Source: Plazaster borealis (taxonomy: Eukaryota > Echinodermata > Asteroidea > Forcipulatida > Labidiasteridae). Taken from it: a stretch of 64,000 bases of DNA. Numbering within the stretch: the stretch's first letter is position 1; each line of letters starts with the position of its first letter. The position numbers and the translations under genes are program-made. The notes beneath the pieces are model-generated. The model did not search any database, was not told the DNA's origin, and saw only the letters and a list, made by a program, of their open reading frames with translations. Shown here piece by piece: positions 32,286 through 43,984 of the stretch. The stretch is from positions 24,723,063 through 24,787,062 of the forward strand of contig CM037472.1 of the NCBI GenBank assembly GCA_021014325.1, in the 5' to 3' direction.

Positions 32286-32500
32286 CTTTCAACTGTTATT
32301 TCTGACTGATGATCAGGATGGCCGGCGATTCCCCGATGATGATACGACGAAAGTTTACAGCAACGTCGAGCCTTTGATGCACAACATAACGCAAAACAAA
32401 ATGGCGTAGCGCTGCCGGCCTGCGGGCGGTAAAACCGCGAACTCGGTATCCAATCAAATTGCCCAGTTTCGCGTCATTCACTGTTGCGCATGCGCTCATG
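32286..32500 (-). promoter_or_regulatory. CpG-rich promoter / probable non-coding exon 1 of element gene
   Basis: This CpG-rich patch contains TGCGCATGCGC (32485-32495), the palindromic NRF-1 consensus, and AAAATGGCG (32398-32406), a YY1-like site typical of TATA-less metazoan promoters. On the minus strand it ends with a splice-donor-like 'gttgaaag|gtagg' at 32286. The minus-strand open frame across it stops before the donor, so I read it as 5' UTR. It lies about 160 bp inside the right TIR, facing the coding exons. Confidence 0.5.
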
Positions 32501-33111
32501 CAGGAAAGTTGATTAACACTTACAAACTGTTAAATGACTCTCCTTGTATTTGGTTGATTTAACATTAGTAAAAGTTGAACTCGCAATTTCCAACATTTTA
32601 AATGTTGTTTGGGCAGTAACACTTTGAAAATGTTAAAATACAACACTTTAGTTTTTAGAGTGTAAGGAGATTTTAAAATCACAGAATATTTGTTTGTATC
32701 ATAAAGCCAAAGCTCTCTAAAACTCTAAATCCACTTCACAAATTAAGCCTCATACATTTACAGTGAACCTGTCTGGTGAACCTCATGCAGTATCACTACA
32801 CTGAACTTACTGTGTATCGTGCAGACAAGTTCAGCAAAAAGGGAAGTGTGGGTTACCTACAAATTTCAGTCATAATTGATTGAATTTGGTAACACCTCTT
32901 GGAGACACAAACCTTATGTTCAAATAATTCTGCGCACCCTGTTCAGCTTCAGTTTGTTTTTGTGAAAAGAAAAGACACAATATTCAAGTTACTTAAGGAT
33001 GTTATCCAAAACAAAAGTTTCAATAAACTTTTCTTAAAGTTTCGATAAACTTTTCTAGGACATCGACATCAAACTAAGAATTTTTTTTATGAATTGTTTT
33101 TAAACTTTAAG

Positions 33112-33310
33112 TAATAAACCACAAGGGAAACTGACCAGGTTGTATCGTAAACTGGGCATGATCCCTGGCTATACAGCAGTATAGGGGCCTACAGTTGTGT
33201 GACATCCAACATAGGGCCAGATAGCTCAGTCAGAAGAGCACCGGCGCGTACTGCCCATAGGTCGTAGGTTCAAATCCCATTCTAGTCAAAACATTTTCAC
33301 CCCAAAATTC
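33112..33310 (+). mobile_element. tRNA-like TIR element family copy with left terminus
   Basis: Starts 'taaaccacaagggaaactga', continues 'aggttgtatcgtaaactggg', 'gatccctggctatacagcag' and 'agggccagatagctcagtca', with a B box 'aggttcaaatccc'. It ends at 'caccccaaaattc' without the right terminal motif. The tRNA-like core retains A and B boxes and resembles a tRNA-Thr-type head. Confidence 0.68.
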
Positions 33311-33435
33311 TTTAAACTTTGGAGCAATACCTTTTGTCACAAACTTTTGACAATCAACAAATGTTTTTGCATTTCATAAAAGCATTTTGAGAAATCTATT
33401 ATATAGGGACCTTCTGCTGGTACAAGTGTCGTTGG

Positions 33436-33855
33436 CGTGTCGTGGCCGAGCGGATAAGAACACCAAACTCAAGCTCTGATGTCTGTGATCAGCAGAGTGT
33501 GGGTTCAAATCCCAGTCGTGACACTTGTGTCCTTAAGCAAGACACTTAACCACATGCTTCATCCTTCGGATGGGACGTTAAGCCGTAGGTCCCGTGTGTT
33601 GTGAAATGCACGTAAAAGGACTCAGTGCACTTATCGTAAAGAGAAGGGGTTCGCCCCGGTGTTCCTGGTTTGATTGGCTGCATATTGCGCCACAGCACCT
33701 TGTAAACCATTACATGGTGCTATGTAAAGGAATAGGTCTCATACTTCAACACTTAACTCCACTTACCTTGTAGGAAAAATACTGAGCGCTTTGAGACACC
33801 CATCGGGAGTATAAAGCACTATATAAGAACTGCGTATTATTATTATTATTATTAC
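33436..33855 (+). mobile_element. Near full-length tRNA-Leu/Ser-like SINE
   Basis: A class II tRNA-like head ('cgtggccgagcggataagaa', B box GGGTTCAAATCCC at 33501-33513) is followed by 'gacacttgtgtccttaagca', 'catccttcggatgggacgtt', 'ggggttcgccccggtgttcc' and a tail 'gagcgctttgagacaccca' with 'tataaagcactatataagaa', ending in (ATT)n. It is the most complete of this family here and serves as the reference for 860, 7716, 30690 and 47483. Confidence 0.85.
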
Positions 33856-33859
33856 AAGA

Positions 33860-34630
33860 TTTCAACAAGTTTTTTGACCAGTGTGGAAGGCCCTATACTG
33901 CCAAAATATTAAAGCAAAGGAAAAGTTTGTGAAGGATTTATTATGGCTGTCCCAAGTCACCACATTAAGTCATTGATCATTATCATGTGGGTTCACATTG
34001 TAAGTAGAGACTAGTTCCAATCACTGGTACTCCTCCCTGGTCATAACTCAACCAGTGGCTGTTTCCTGCATAATTTTGTCGCACTTGTGGTTGACCCAAC
34101 CAGTGTCAGCAGACACTTATGCTGTTGAACCTTTTAAGGATCTAATGTGGTTTTTAGTGGCGTGTATTAATGAATGATCAATTTCCCCTCCTTTGGATGT
34201 GGGGGCTGTGTTTGTATCACCTCATAGTACGTTGACAGTCTGCTAATTATCAGGGTCATTGTCTGTGTTTTTGCATTAATTGAAGTCTACTGCCACCCAG
34301 TGTGAGAGTGTTTTGATTATATTTTTTCCCTGTCTGGTCCCACCCATTCAATCCATCATAATGTCACCTGCCCTGTTGGGATAAGTCTGTGACAATTGAA
34401 GTAGTTATTACCGCCTGCACCTGTCACCAAATTGTTCCTCGATTGGGGGACCATTGATATCCTCATTGGGAGAAGAGGGTCCCAATTAAGGTAGTACTAC
34501 ACACCAAGGTGGGCATTGTCAACCACCCCTTTGAATATTATCATCAATATGAAGTGATGCTGTACATTTGAAATAAAACTATTTAACCAACTTGGCATTT
34601 ATTAGTCATGCACATTAAAAAAATACTAGA
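33860..34630. other. Unrecognised intergenic sequence
   Basis: No exon or repeat family is recognised. Confidence 0.35.
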
Positions 34631-34634
34631 CCAC

Positions 34635-34819
34635 GGCCCAATTTCATAGAGCTGCTTAAGCACAAAAAGTAGCTAAGCAGAATAAAAATTTTAAGAATAA
34701 GGTTACCAGCCAAACTACCATGTCGCATGTACAATTTGACTGGTATCCTGCTCATTTCTGCTTAACAGAAAATTGTTAAGCAATATTTTCTGCTTAAGCA
34801 GCTCTATGAAATTGGGCCC
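34635..34819. mobile_element. MITE family C member
   Basis: The ends 'ggcccaatttcatagagctg' and 'cagctctatgaaattgggcc' are inverse complements, with 'cttaagca' extending on both sides. The interior 'ggttaccagccaaactacc' links it to 29930. Confidence 0.85.
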
Positions 34820-34989
34820 AGGTTTGAGAGCAAACTCTTGATTGTCAGCGCTGTAGTACCAAACTTATGATTACCATGCAACATGGTGTTAGGAAGAGGA
34901 TGGTTCTTTCAAATACCCTATATACATGCACTTTATCTGTCATTTACATGGTGAAGTATTAGCCTAAGTGAGCAATTTGAAAGTCTTTT

Positions 34990-35165
34990 GTTTCAGTTCA
35001 CTCCTCACTAATGGCGTCACTTTTGCTCAAAATAACCGGCTGTCAGACAAACATCCCACCACTCACGCGATCGCCGCATCATCGGCGCGCCAGACTGCAG
35101 TAGTAGTACAGTCAGTACATGCAAGTTAACATGAAGCTTGAACATGTATGCGCATGTACTTTACT
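34990..35165 (+). repeat. CpG-rich interspersed repeat I
   Basis: Contains 'ctaatggcgtcacttttgct', 'cccaccactcacgcgatcgc', 'agactgcagtagtagtacag' and 'atgaagcttgaacatgta'. The reverse complement of 60865-61060 has the same ordered phrases. It may be the promoter part of an unrecognised retroelement. Confidence 0.55.
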
Positions 35166-37490
35166 ACAAATTTGATACGTTGTTCGAGAACCGGGTGCTG
35201 AGCTTCTAGTTTTAGCATTAGTGCGGAGCGCTGTTGTTCTGCAAAAGTTGGACACTCTGTTTCAAGATCCAGGCTACACACCATTTTATGTGCGACATAA
35301 TTCAAGTTATAACATTCAACCATGGAAACGTGAAAGAAACAAAGATGATGCCAAAGATGTACTTTTGATATTAGGCTAAATGGATGGCGAAGCTTTCTTG
35401 AAGTATTGTGGCTTGGCTGCCATCCCCCCCCCCCAATACGTCAATGGAAATGACTTATGATGATGTGCTGGTCCAGAAGACACTTGTGGTAGACTTTTCT
35501 ATTTTTGTTCCCTCATGTGTTGAATTGGTTCTTGGAGTTCTGTTTGAGCTGGAGGAGGGAGGGACGGAATGGTACCTTTACACTGGTTGCAGCTATTCCC
35601 GTAACTTACTCTGCAGTATATGTAGACCAAGGGTGCGTCCCCAAAAGGTCGCTAGTGGCCCCTAGCACTGACTTCAATGCCTGTCTAAACCATAATGCAT
35701 CCCATTTCCAGGCCATGTCAATAATGCAAGTGTTACTTTCAAGATTTCCTGTCATATTTTTAAGTTTTCATTTTTGTCTTCCTTTTCCCCCCCTGTTGTA
35801 AATGATTTCCATCACCACCTGAAGATCTCAACCTAGGGTCTGTACCCCCCTACTCAACTGCTTGGGGCATGATTTGCGTCAGAATTTTGTTTAAATTTTC
35901 AGATTAGCAAAGAGGCAAAGGTTTTCATATTTTGTTATTTAAATCAAATTTTGTTATTGTAATATTGGAGTCAATATCAATCAGCTATATCAAACAATAA
36001 ACTTTTAGGTGAGGCAAAAAAAGATGACTAAAAAACAAAAACCACAAACTAAGACGAGGAATCTATGCTTTTCCCCAAAAATGCATTAAAACAATACAAA
36101 AAAATTCATTTGTGGCAAATAATTATTGTTAGAGAAGGTGATTCTGCAATTGGTTGGTAGTTAAATGCCAGTAATTGATGTGGAGTTACCAGGGTATAAG
36201 TAGCCTCAATGTTACACAAATGATACCCTGCCTTGGTACTTTACCCTACTTTTGAGGTGGTTTCTTTAGTCAGTTATTCTTACCCCCCTCTTCACTCTTT
36301 CATCCCCCTTGATAGCTTGACCAGAACCCCCAAGGCAATGACTGGATTCCTAAATTTGTCTTGTTCAACTACCGGAGGCAGACATTTGACGTTTCTTGTG
36401 TTTCCACCGTTACAGGACCTAAGTTTAACTAACCGTAACGCTCTGTCAACATCAATAAGTTCAATTTCCATTGATCGAAAAAAGTAGGTACTGGTTGAGA
36501 CCGATGAACAGAAATTGTCTGCGTCGTGTCGTGTGTGTGTCCCCCCCCCCCCAGAAGAAGGAGGGTTTTGTGGTTATATCAGCGACTTTGCATAAAGTAT
36601 TAGTCATGTTGTACGAAGTGATAACAAAATTAAAGTGATTCATAGAGTAAGTTACCATAATTCTTTCGTTCGTTTCCTTTTTTCTGACAATTTTATCCGA
36701 CAGACCTACATGCTGACCTCTGCTTATTCACAAACAGTTAGATTTTGAGTCAAATTAATAACATCACTTCATTTCAGCATCCCCAAAAATCAGAAAATAT
36801 AAATTTCAAAAAAAATTATTCAGAAAGCGTAATTTTTGTTCTCTGGATACCAGTAGCAAATGTCTTGGTAAATATTCTTTCTGAAACACTGCAATGTGTC
36901 TTGAAACTGTCGACCAATACTGAGGCCATTTTCAAAACCAAGACTTAGGATTGGCTCAAGATTAGGCACCGTCAACCTCTCTGAAGTTCTGTTCTGAAAG
37001 TGTTCACTTCAAAATCTGCCTGCCAGTGTGCGCGCGCATGGTGTTTTGCGTACATTATGCTAAGGAGTGACATCAAGGGACACATAATTCAATGGCAGTC
37101 TGACTGGCTTGGCGACACTCCTAATCCAAATTTATGCAAAACATGATGCGTGTGCAAACCGGTCGGCAGAAACTGGATGTGTTGGTTTCACCGAAACGAC
37201 ACAGTGCGTTTCGTCTGTACACTTGTTGGTTTATTGTTTGGGACAAAAATGTCCCATGAATGTGTGTGCACATCAGTAGGCAGAAACTTAATGATTTGGT
37301 TTCACCGCAACGTCAGATGACAAAAATGTCCCAAGAATTGTTTTCATTTGGAAGTACATTTCGTTAACCATATTTAAGCATGTACCTCCATGCATGTGTT
37401 ACTAATTTTTCCTCCATATTTTAACTAACCCCAAAAGTTGGTACTCATAGTTTATTGCCACTGTCTGGCATCATGTTGTGTTAAAATGTT
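35166..37490. other. Unrecognised intergenic sequence
   Basis: Contains C tracts near 35426 and 36541 and a CA-type 'gtcgtgtgtgtgtcccc', but no exon or repeat family I can name. Open frames at 35408-35801 and 36233-36487 (+) have no motif. Confidence 0.35.
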
Positions 37491-37496
37491 TAGGTC

Positions 37497-37828
37497 GTGT
37501 GTGTGTGGGTAGGTATCCACATTCAAACCGTGGACCTATAACAAAAGGGATAATAGGTCCACGGTTGCTATCACAAAGGAAATCATTGTGGTCCACGGTT
37601 GCTATCACAAAGAGTTGAACAAAGGAGGGTCCACAATTGCCGGTGTTTACACACGTGTGTGTGTGTGGGTAGGTATCCACATTCAAACCGTGGACCTATA
37701 ACAAAAGGGATAATAGGTCCACGGTTGCTATCACAAAGGAAATCATTGTGGTCCACGGTTGCTAACACAAAGAGTTGAACAAAGGAGGGTCCACGATTGC
37801 CGGTGTTTACACACGTGTGTGTGTGTGT
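37497..37828. repeat. 160-bp tandem duplication, about 2.1 copies
   Basis: 'aggtatccacattcaaaccg' begins at 37511 and again at 37671, and 'cggtgtttacacacgtgtgt' at 37641 and 37801: a period of exactly 160 bp. The copies differ at very few positions. Each unit contains an inverted pair 'ccgtggaccta'/'taggtccacgg' and a direct subrepeat 'ggtccacggttgct(a)'. A related diverged copy lies at 44922. The minus-strand open frames here merely follow the repeat. Confidence 0.88.
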
Positions 37829-37829
37829 A

Positions 37830-40765
37830 GCTGACCAATAGGACACCACACAACCAGATGCACTCATGCCGTGGGTTTGTGGAAGTGCCAAGGAGAATAT
37901 TGTTACTCTTCCGCCATGCTTCAACTAGTGGAATCTCTCACACATGACATGCGCTGAAGTGTTGTTGGCGAAGCAATGTTATTGGTCAATGGTTAAGGTA
38001 TGAATAAACTCAACTGAACGCATCTTTTGAGTGAGTCTGTAATGTACACATGTACACACAGCTCTGTTCCTCAATGCTTTTTACCTTGAATTGGTCACGG
38101 GGACCTGCCTGCCAGGTTTAAAGTGAGCATGACCATTGACGTTGTCAGCCAGGCCTGATTGGATGTTTTCAGACACGCTTATTTTGACTTGTGATAGCAC
38201 AATTCCTGCAATCTGGATAAAGTTTTATGGCCACGGCAGACAGAAGAAATGACTTGCATGGATGCCATAAATTGTGCATGCAGGTAAATAGGGTAATGCT
38301 GTTTGGAGAAATCGGATGTGCTGGGGGGGTCTGCGGAGACTCACAAACTGGTACCCCCCCTTTATGTGCTTAAAGTATGAGGGTTCAATCAATCAATCAA
38401 TCAAACTGCTACAGGTATAATTATCTACACTTCATAGCCCTCTTGTGAGGAGAAATCCTTGTTTGTTATCATGATACAGCACTTTGCTGTCACGTTTGCC
38501 CTGCGCATTGCGCTCATTGTACCCTAATGGAAAGTACATGATTGTAATGGCCCCCATGGATTAATACTCCATAGTACTCCATAATGTCTGGTAAAGACCA
38601 CATTGAGACACATGTAATGCTATAGTCAATTGGAGGAAAGATTCTGGGGTTTGTTTGTTGAAAAATGCCTGTAAAAGATGGTGAATGAACATCATGCATA
38701 AATATGCATTGCTCTTCATTTTCAGGAAGTAACAACTGAGTAAAACAGTTGCGAGAGGGGAAAATGTTGACAGTTTTAAATGTCTGAAGAAGTCAGCTTT
38801 AGTTTGGTAGTTAAATTTTAAAGAGAACATAGTTAGTAAGTAATATCTTGGAGTTCTAACTCCGATGTGAAGCATATCCTTGATAGAAAAAATCAAGGAT
38901 AGGCTTAAAATATTTTTTAAAAGATCTTGTTCAGTGTTTACCCACCATATTCCGCTTTAGATTTTGTGGATAAATGACAAGTCGTGATTTGTGAAGAAGG
39001 ACTTTTGGTACAAACAAGGCTAAAACTTGTAGGGGGGAATTGGTGCACAGATCTCTGACTGAAATACTGCTCTTACTACAGGAAGCAAATGTTGCACATA
39101 AATCAGTTCCAGTCCCCCCCTTCTCATTTGTATCCCCGCCTTTTTTTCTTAGCCACAGTTGATCTGTTCTGTGGTTGGACCCTGACCCGGTAAATCTTTC
39201 AAAGGAGTTTTTTTTTTTTAAATTCAAGCTCACTTTTACTGGATAAAACATGTCTACTCTGGAAATAATGTCTGTTTTACAATCCCCCCTCCCCCCCCTG
39301 CATGGTGAACAATTTATCACCTCTTGCATTCCTTTTAGTCAAATTTGTAATCTAACTGTCAGAAGTGTATATGATTTGCATAGCTTTTGTTTCTCGTTTC
39401 CATTAGAATGCTTTGGTGTGAGGTAGAGCAGACATATTTTTTATCATTTTGTTTATAAATAATAAATGGAATCGAAGCAACTGGGTTTGATTGATTGTTA
39501 AGGCAATCTCTGCTGGACGTGTAAAACTCTCACGCACAAACTTTAAATTAAAAAAGCATTTAACTCCCAAGAAATAGCAGAAGAATGCATAAATGAGACA
39601 GGTTTATTACGGAAACCTGTAAATTATTTCAGTTTGTAAACTGTAAGTAATCTTAGCAGCTCTAATCTAAATATTTGTATTTTGTCCAGATCTAAAAATA
39701 TCAAACTTTTGCAATCCTATCATACTTTGGTGGTAGAAGTGTTTGTGCCTTAAGACTGTGTTTGAATAAACTTGACACATCGGGCGAGCTGTTAATTTTC
39801 CGCAATATCAGGGACAGTTTTTGACATACAGGGGCTTTTTTCTCTCAAGTGTTTATATAAACAGAATATTTGACCTATGGTTGACATTCAGTTAAGCTAT
39901 AGGTTGCCAGCGGCAAAATATACAACAAGAGTGCTTATAATTAGTGTTCAAGTTCCAGGACTCGAAGACAAAGCACAACAAGTAAAAATCACTTTATCAT
40001 CGTTTATAGGCCTGTGCATTTTTTAGTGGCCGGTTGCATACGATAAATATACAATGTAAATTGTTCAAAAGTTATGTTATTGTGTCGAACCTTAACCAAC
40101 TCATTATTCTGTCATCAAATTTTACGGTCGATTAACAAGGGCAAGTTGTCCCAGTCCGAAGCCATAAATTTCCCCCCGCTGGCCACGTTGGGTAAATCCA
40201 ATGTTCTTGTTGCTGTAAAAATGGATGCCCTTGAGGGTTCCCCTGTGGGCTGAAAGGTGACGACCACTGTTTACCTCATTGATCTTCCCTCTAGGTAAAA
40301 ACCTCTTTTTAAAAACAGCTCTTGTGTGTTCTGAACAGCTCTCGTGTGATCGTGAAGCGTGCAGGCACTTTACGGGAACTTGTTTAACAATTTAAGCCCA
40401 CCATTGACTTACCACCTGCATAAACAGTAGAGCAACAGTTACAATGATGTGCCCAAAGTTGTGCCTTTTTAGCTGCATGATGTCAGGTCATGAAGTACCA
40501 TTACATCGGTGTTCAATTATTCTGTATCCACCTTCCTCCATTTTGGATTATTTTGTAAAAATGAGTGGTTAGAAATTCTTGGTCACAGTGAATTGTGTAA
40601 GTAACAATGTATTGTCTTTCGTAGTGTTACTGCAAAACTCACTCAATCAAATTATTCCAACCATGTAAAGTGTCACATTCTATTCAATATGATGTGCCGG
40701 TTTTTCAACATATTCATAATGACTTCAAAATAACAAACAAGCAGGGAATCATCACTGGTATTCTG
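37830..40765. other. Unrecognised intergenic sequence with microsatellite
   Basis: An AATC microsatellite lies at about 38387-38404 and C/G tracts near 39113 and 39284. No exon is supported. Confidence 0.35.
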
Positions 40766-40769
40766 AACT

Positions 40770-41015
40770 GCCATTAGGCAAGTGATCAAGACACTTGTGT
40801 CTTTGTGTCATTTTAATAGCAAGACACTCTCGCAACCCAGGTGTATAAATGGGAGCCTGTGAGGGCTGAGACGGTGTACAATTTGTTTGAAAGGACTGTT
40901 TGATGACCCATGTAGTGTTAATAAGCAACTTGAGGTTGTATGCTCCCCAGGGAGTAGAGAAAGTTTGAGGAATGGTCTAACAGTATGCCTGATGAACAGG
41001 AATAATGTTGTTAAC
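40770..41015 (+). mobile_element. SINE body without tRNA head (second body type)
   Basis: 'gtgtataaatgggagcctgt', 'gtatgctccccagggagtag' and 'agaaagtttgaggaatg' follow the same order as in 8636-8938. An expanded 'acacttgtgtctttgtgtca' precedes them. The tRNA B box is not preserved. Confidence 0.6.
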
Positions 41016-41527
41016 CTGTATAGAAAGCTTGTCTATTGCTCTGCAATTTGTTTGCTTGGCAGCTCTGCAAAACTGGCTTGTATTGAATGCCCCACGTCAG
41101 TGCAACAAGGTGGTATGATGAGTTACTACCTTGCTGCAAACACTGTTTTCCTCATGCAAGAATGTCATATCTTTGTTAACAGCTCACGGATGTTAGCGCA
41201 AAACCGTGTGACATACCACCTTGTTGCATGGAGCAAATGTGTATTTACAAGTGTGCAAGATTCGACCTTTTGACCAAACTGAGTTACGACCTTGCACTGA
41301 AGCGGGGAATAATATTAGCTCCCCATTTGCTCCCATAAAACCTTTACCAAGCCTCCACCATTTTGTCATGTTTCCTGTGTATGCAATACCGATCATGAAC
41401 ACTGATTTCCATTGTACAAGCAAGAAACCAGACTATCTCTGCCTTTACAGCAGCCTCAGTTTGGTTACATTAATTTGAATTTGGGAAAAAACAAGATGGC
41501 TGCCCCATGATAATGGTGTTTAAGGTT

Positions 41528-41650
41528 GTGTCTGAATTGGCGACTGCGGCTGTTGCTAAGGCTGTCTCTAAGGGCTGCCTATGCTTCTACGTATGTTGAC
41601 ATGGTGATCCAGCCATAGCCGTAGCTGTAGCTTGTAAGGCACAGCCTAAA
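41528..41650. repeat. GTAGCC hexamer repeat family, third copy
   Basis: 'ctgaattggcgactgcggct', 'gttgctaaggctgtctctaa' and 'agccatagccgtagctgtag' match the two blocks at 10441-10820. Confidence 0.55.
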
Positions 41651-43260
41651 CGTTGACTTTCAGATAAGAGGTAACACAGTTTACCGAGGCAACATCCATG
41701 TTCTCTACAGTGCACTTAACTTTGACTCAATGGCAGAAATATGTGTTGTTTTTAAATGAGGACCAAAATCAGGAGAAAATTGCTTGAATTAGAATGCTTC
41801 AAAGTGACTTAGGCAAATAAATGTTTGTTTTTGTGCCATCATGAAATGTTTGAGAAGTATACAACAGTGTTTATTTATTATTAATATTTTATTTCTCTGT
41901 TCGTTTATTTTTTCACAGCTTTAATTTCATCCTCTTTTTGTTGAATTTCCAAATTCCAATCCGTTACACAATTATGGCAAAGAGTAAAAAAGAACAGATG
42001 CTTAAAAGATTTTTCTTTTTTCCTTGTGTCACCAATGATAAGATGCTGCTGGTGATTCTTCTTTATTGTCCTCCTGCTCAGGACATCCATAATTCTTAGA
42101 CTTCTTGGAGTCCGAAAGCTTAATGTCGTACTCCGTCAACTTCACTGAAGAATGAGCAATTAATCGGAATTGTTATCACATCTCATCCACTTTCTTCGGA
42201 CTTCCGGGGGGATTGTTTTCACTTTGAATGGTGTAGTTACCCTCAATAAAATGAGATTAGTTTGAGAGACTAATCCCCTCACTAATCCCAGTAGAGTCAG
42301 ATCGGGATGAAGCTGTCACCCAGATGAAATAAATTACCCCCTTCCACTGATATGACTGTCTTCTATTGTGAGAAATTTCATGAAGAGAATCTTCTTTTTA
42401 GTAGCTGTCTGTCTTCCTTATCGATGGAGATCTCCGTGGCTGTGCTTGCTTTAAATGCTGCATTCAGTCAGTTGTGAAAATCTAATTGACAATGCTATCG
42501 ATAAAATATTGACTTTTCTTAAAGTCCTTTCAGATGATTTCCGTCTTACAGTTAAGCTGTGTATAGCTAGAGAATAGAGAAGTTAAACTGTAAAGTCACC
42601 TGTTTCGCCCCCGCACCATTGTATTTGTAGTGCACTAATTCTTAATTTTGCTTCTTGGACGAATCATACGCAACATGAAGGTTTTTCTGTGGTCTATACA
42701 TTTGAAGGTTAAAAATCCATTTTGTGATTTTCTGTTGTTATTTTTCCCCTGTTCCCTCCCCCCTTGAGTGGCTTTAAGTGGTCTTATAATGGTCATCTCT
42801 CATTAAACAATAATTACAGAAATGAAAACAGAGTTAATTATAGGAAGATCTTTCACTGTAGCATCTTCCAGCACTGTTGGGGTTGAGTGGTGGTACTTTG
42901 GTGGGGTGGTGGCTGTAAACATTCGTTACAGCTCAATAAGGAACATTGAGATTTTTAACTAAAGCTTAACTTATATTTGATTTATACCTTTAAACCTTCA
43001 CACATTAATGACTCTAGTCAAAGGTAAAAAACAATACAATATTGTGGTCAAAAGCATGAGTGAAACTGTTTTCTGCCATCGTTTCAGTCGAGAGAGGGAT
43101 TGAGAAATAGCAGAGGGACAAATCTGAAAGGTTTGGTACCGGTAGATATTGTGGTGCTCTCTCTCTCTTTTTATTTTTTATAATTTATTATTTTCTTCTG
43201 CTTGAATGGTACAGCCATCATTTGGGCAGTTGCTTGAGAATGCTATACTGATCAGTACTA
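41651..43260. other. Unrecognised intergenic sequence
   Basis: No exon or repeat family is recognised. Confidence 0.35.
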
Positions 43261-43448
43261 CAGTCAACCCTTGTTATAAAGAGCACTGTTAAAGAAGTTC
43301 TCGGGGCTTATAAAGAATACATTCTGAAGTCCCGAATCTCATTTCTACTTTGTGTTTTTTTGTTTTGGTGTCCTCTTATAACAGCATTTCTGTTATAAAG
43401 AGGTAGTTTAGCCAGTCTCAGTGATCTTGTTGTAACGAGAGTCGACTG
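43261..43448. mobile_element. pogo/Tigger-like MITE
   Basis: Starts 'cagtcaacccttgttataaa' and ends 'gttgtaacgagagtcgactg', flanked by TA on both sides (43259-43260, 43449-43450). The interior has 'tcttataacag' and 'ctgttataaaga' on either side of 'catttt/catttct'. CAGT termini, TA targets and repeated 'ttataac' motifs match pogo/Tigger non-autonomous elements from family knowledge. 188 bp, non-coding. Confidence 0.75.
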
Positions 43449-43984
43449 TAGATGGTTAGAGATTGTTGGTTAACCGTCAGTCAAGCTGCCTCTTAACAAC
43501 GCCAAGATTTTGAGTCATTCACTTGCGAGATCTGTCGCCCAACCTGCTTGAAGGTGTCGTCCTCAAACATGAAAGTAATGAATTAATAGTTTCAATGCTA
43601 TGTTATGACTTGACAGATTTCATTCGGTTTGTTTCTGAGTATGTCCTAACATTTAAGTGAGCAGCTGACGTTAAAACAAGGTGTTTTTCAGCGTGTGATC
43701 CATGTAAATCACTGATGCCACTAACTGACACCTTGTGTACAAAACCTTTTTTTTCCCCCAGTTTTCAGTTTTCACTTGTTTATAAATATTTGTCAGGGCC
43801 TACCATTTCATGAAGTTTCAAAGCTTCAAGAACTTTATTTTATTAATTCTGATAATAATGTATGGCAACCCTTGCACAAAAGTAACAATGTTCATTTTCA
43901 CGAACTGACACACAAGTTGCATTTACCATTGTAACGCATGGCGCGCACTATGCACAAACATTACGCAAATGCTTCATTAAAAAG

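Larger units (their letters stand above)
27974..32663 (-). mobile_element. 4.7-kb TIR-bounded element carrying a spliced gene
   Basis: The left end 'acactctaaaaactgaagtg' (27974 onward, 22 bp with the final tt) is matched in inverse complement by the right end at 32642-32663 with one mismatch. TA lies at both outer edges (27973-27974 and 32663-32664), consistent with a TA target duplication. The left subterminal region has 76-bp tandem repeats; the right one has single related phrases ('ctttgaaaatgttaaaa'). Inside are a promoter-like first exon, at least three coding exons on the minus strand, and nested younger MITEs and a SINE tail. No known transposase motif is recognised, so its classification as a transposon is an inference from ends plus contents. 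Confidence 0.55.

Noticed and set aside
32296..32499. 67-residue minus-strand open frame starting MSACATVND
   Set aside because: It stops before the splice donor and the composition reflects a CpG-rich promoter; more likely 5' UTR.
37471..37924. Long minus-strand open frames rich in His/Thr
   Set aside because: They follow a 160-bp tandem DNA repeat, so the repeated peptide is a by-product.
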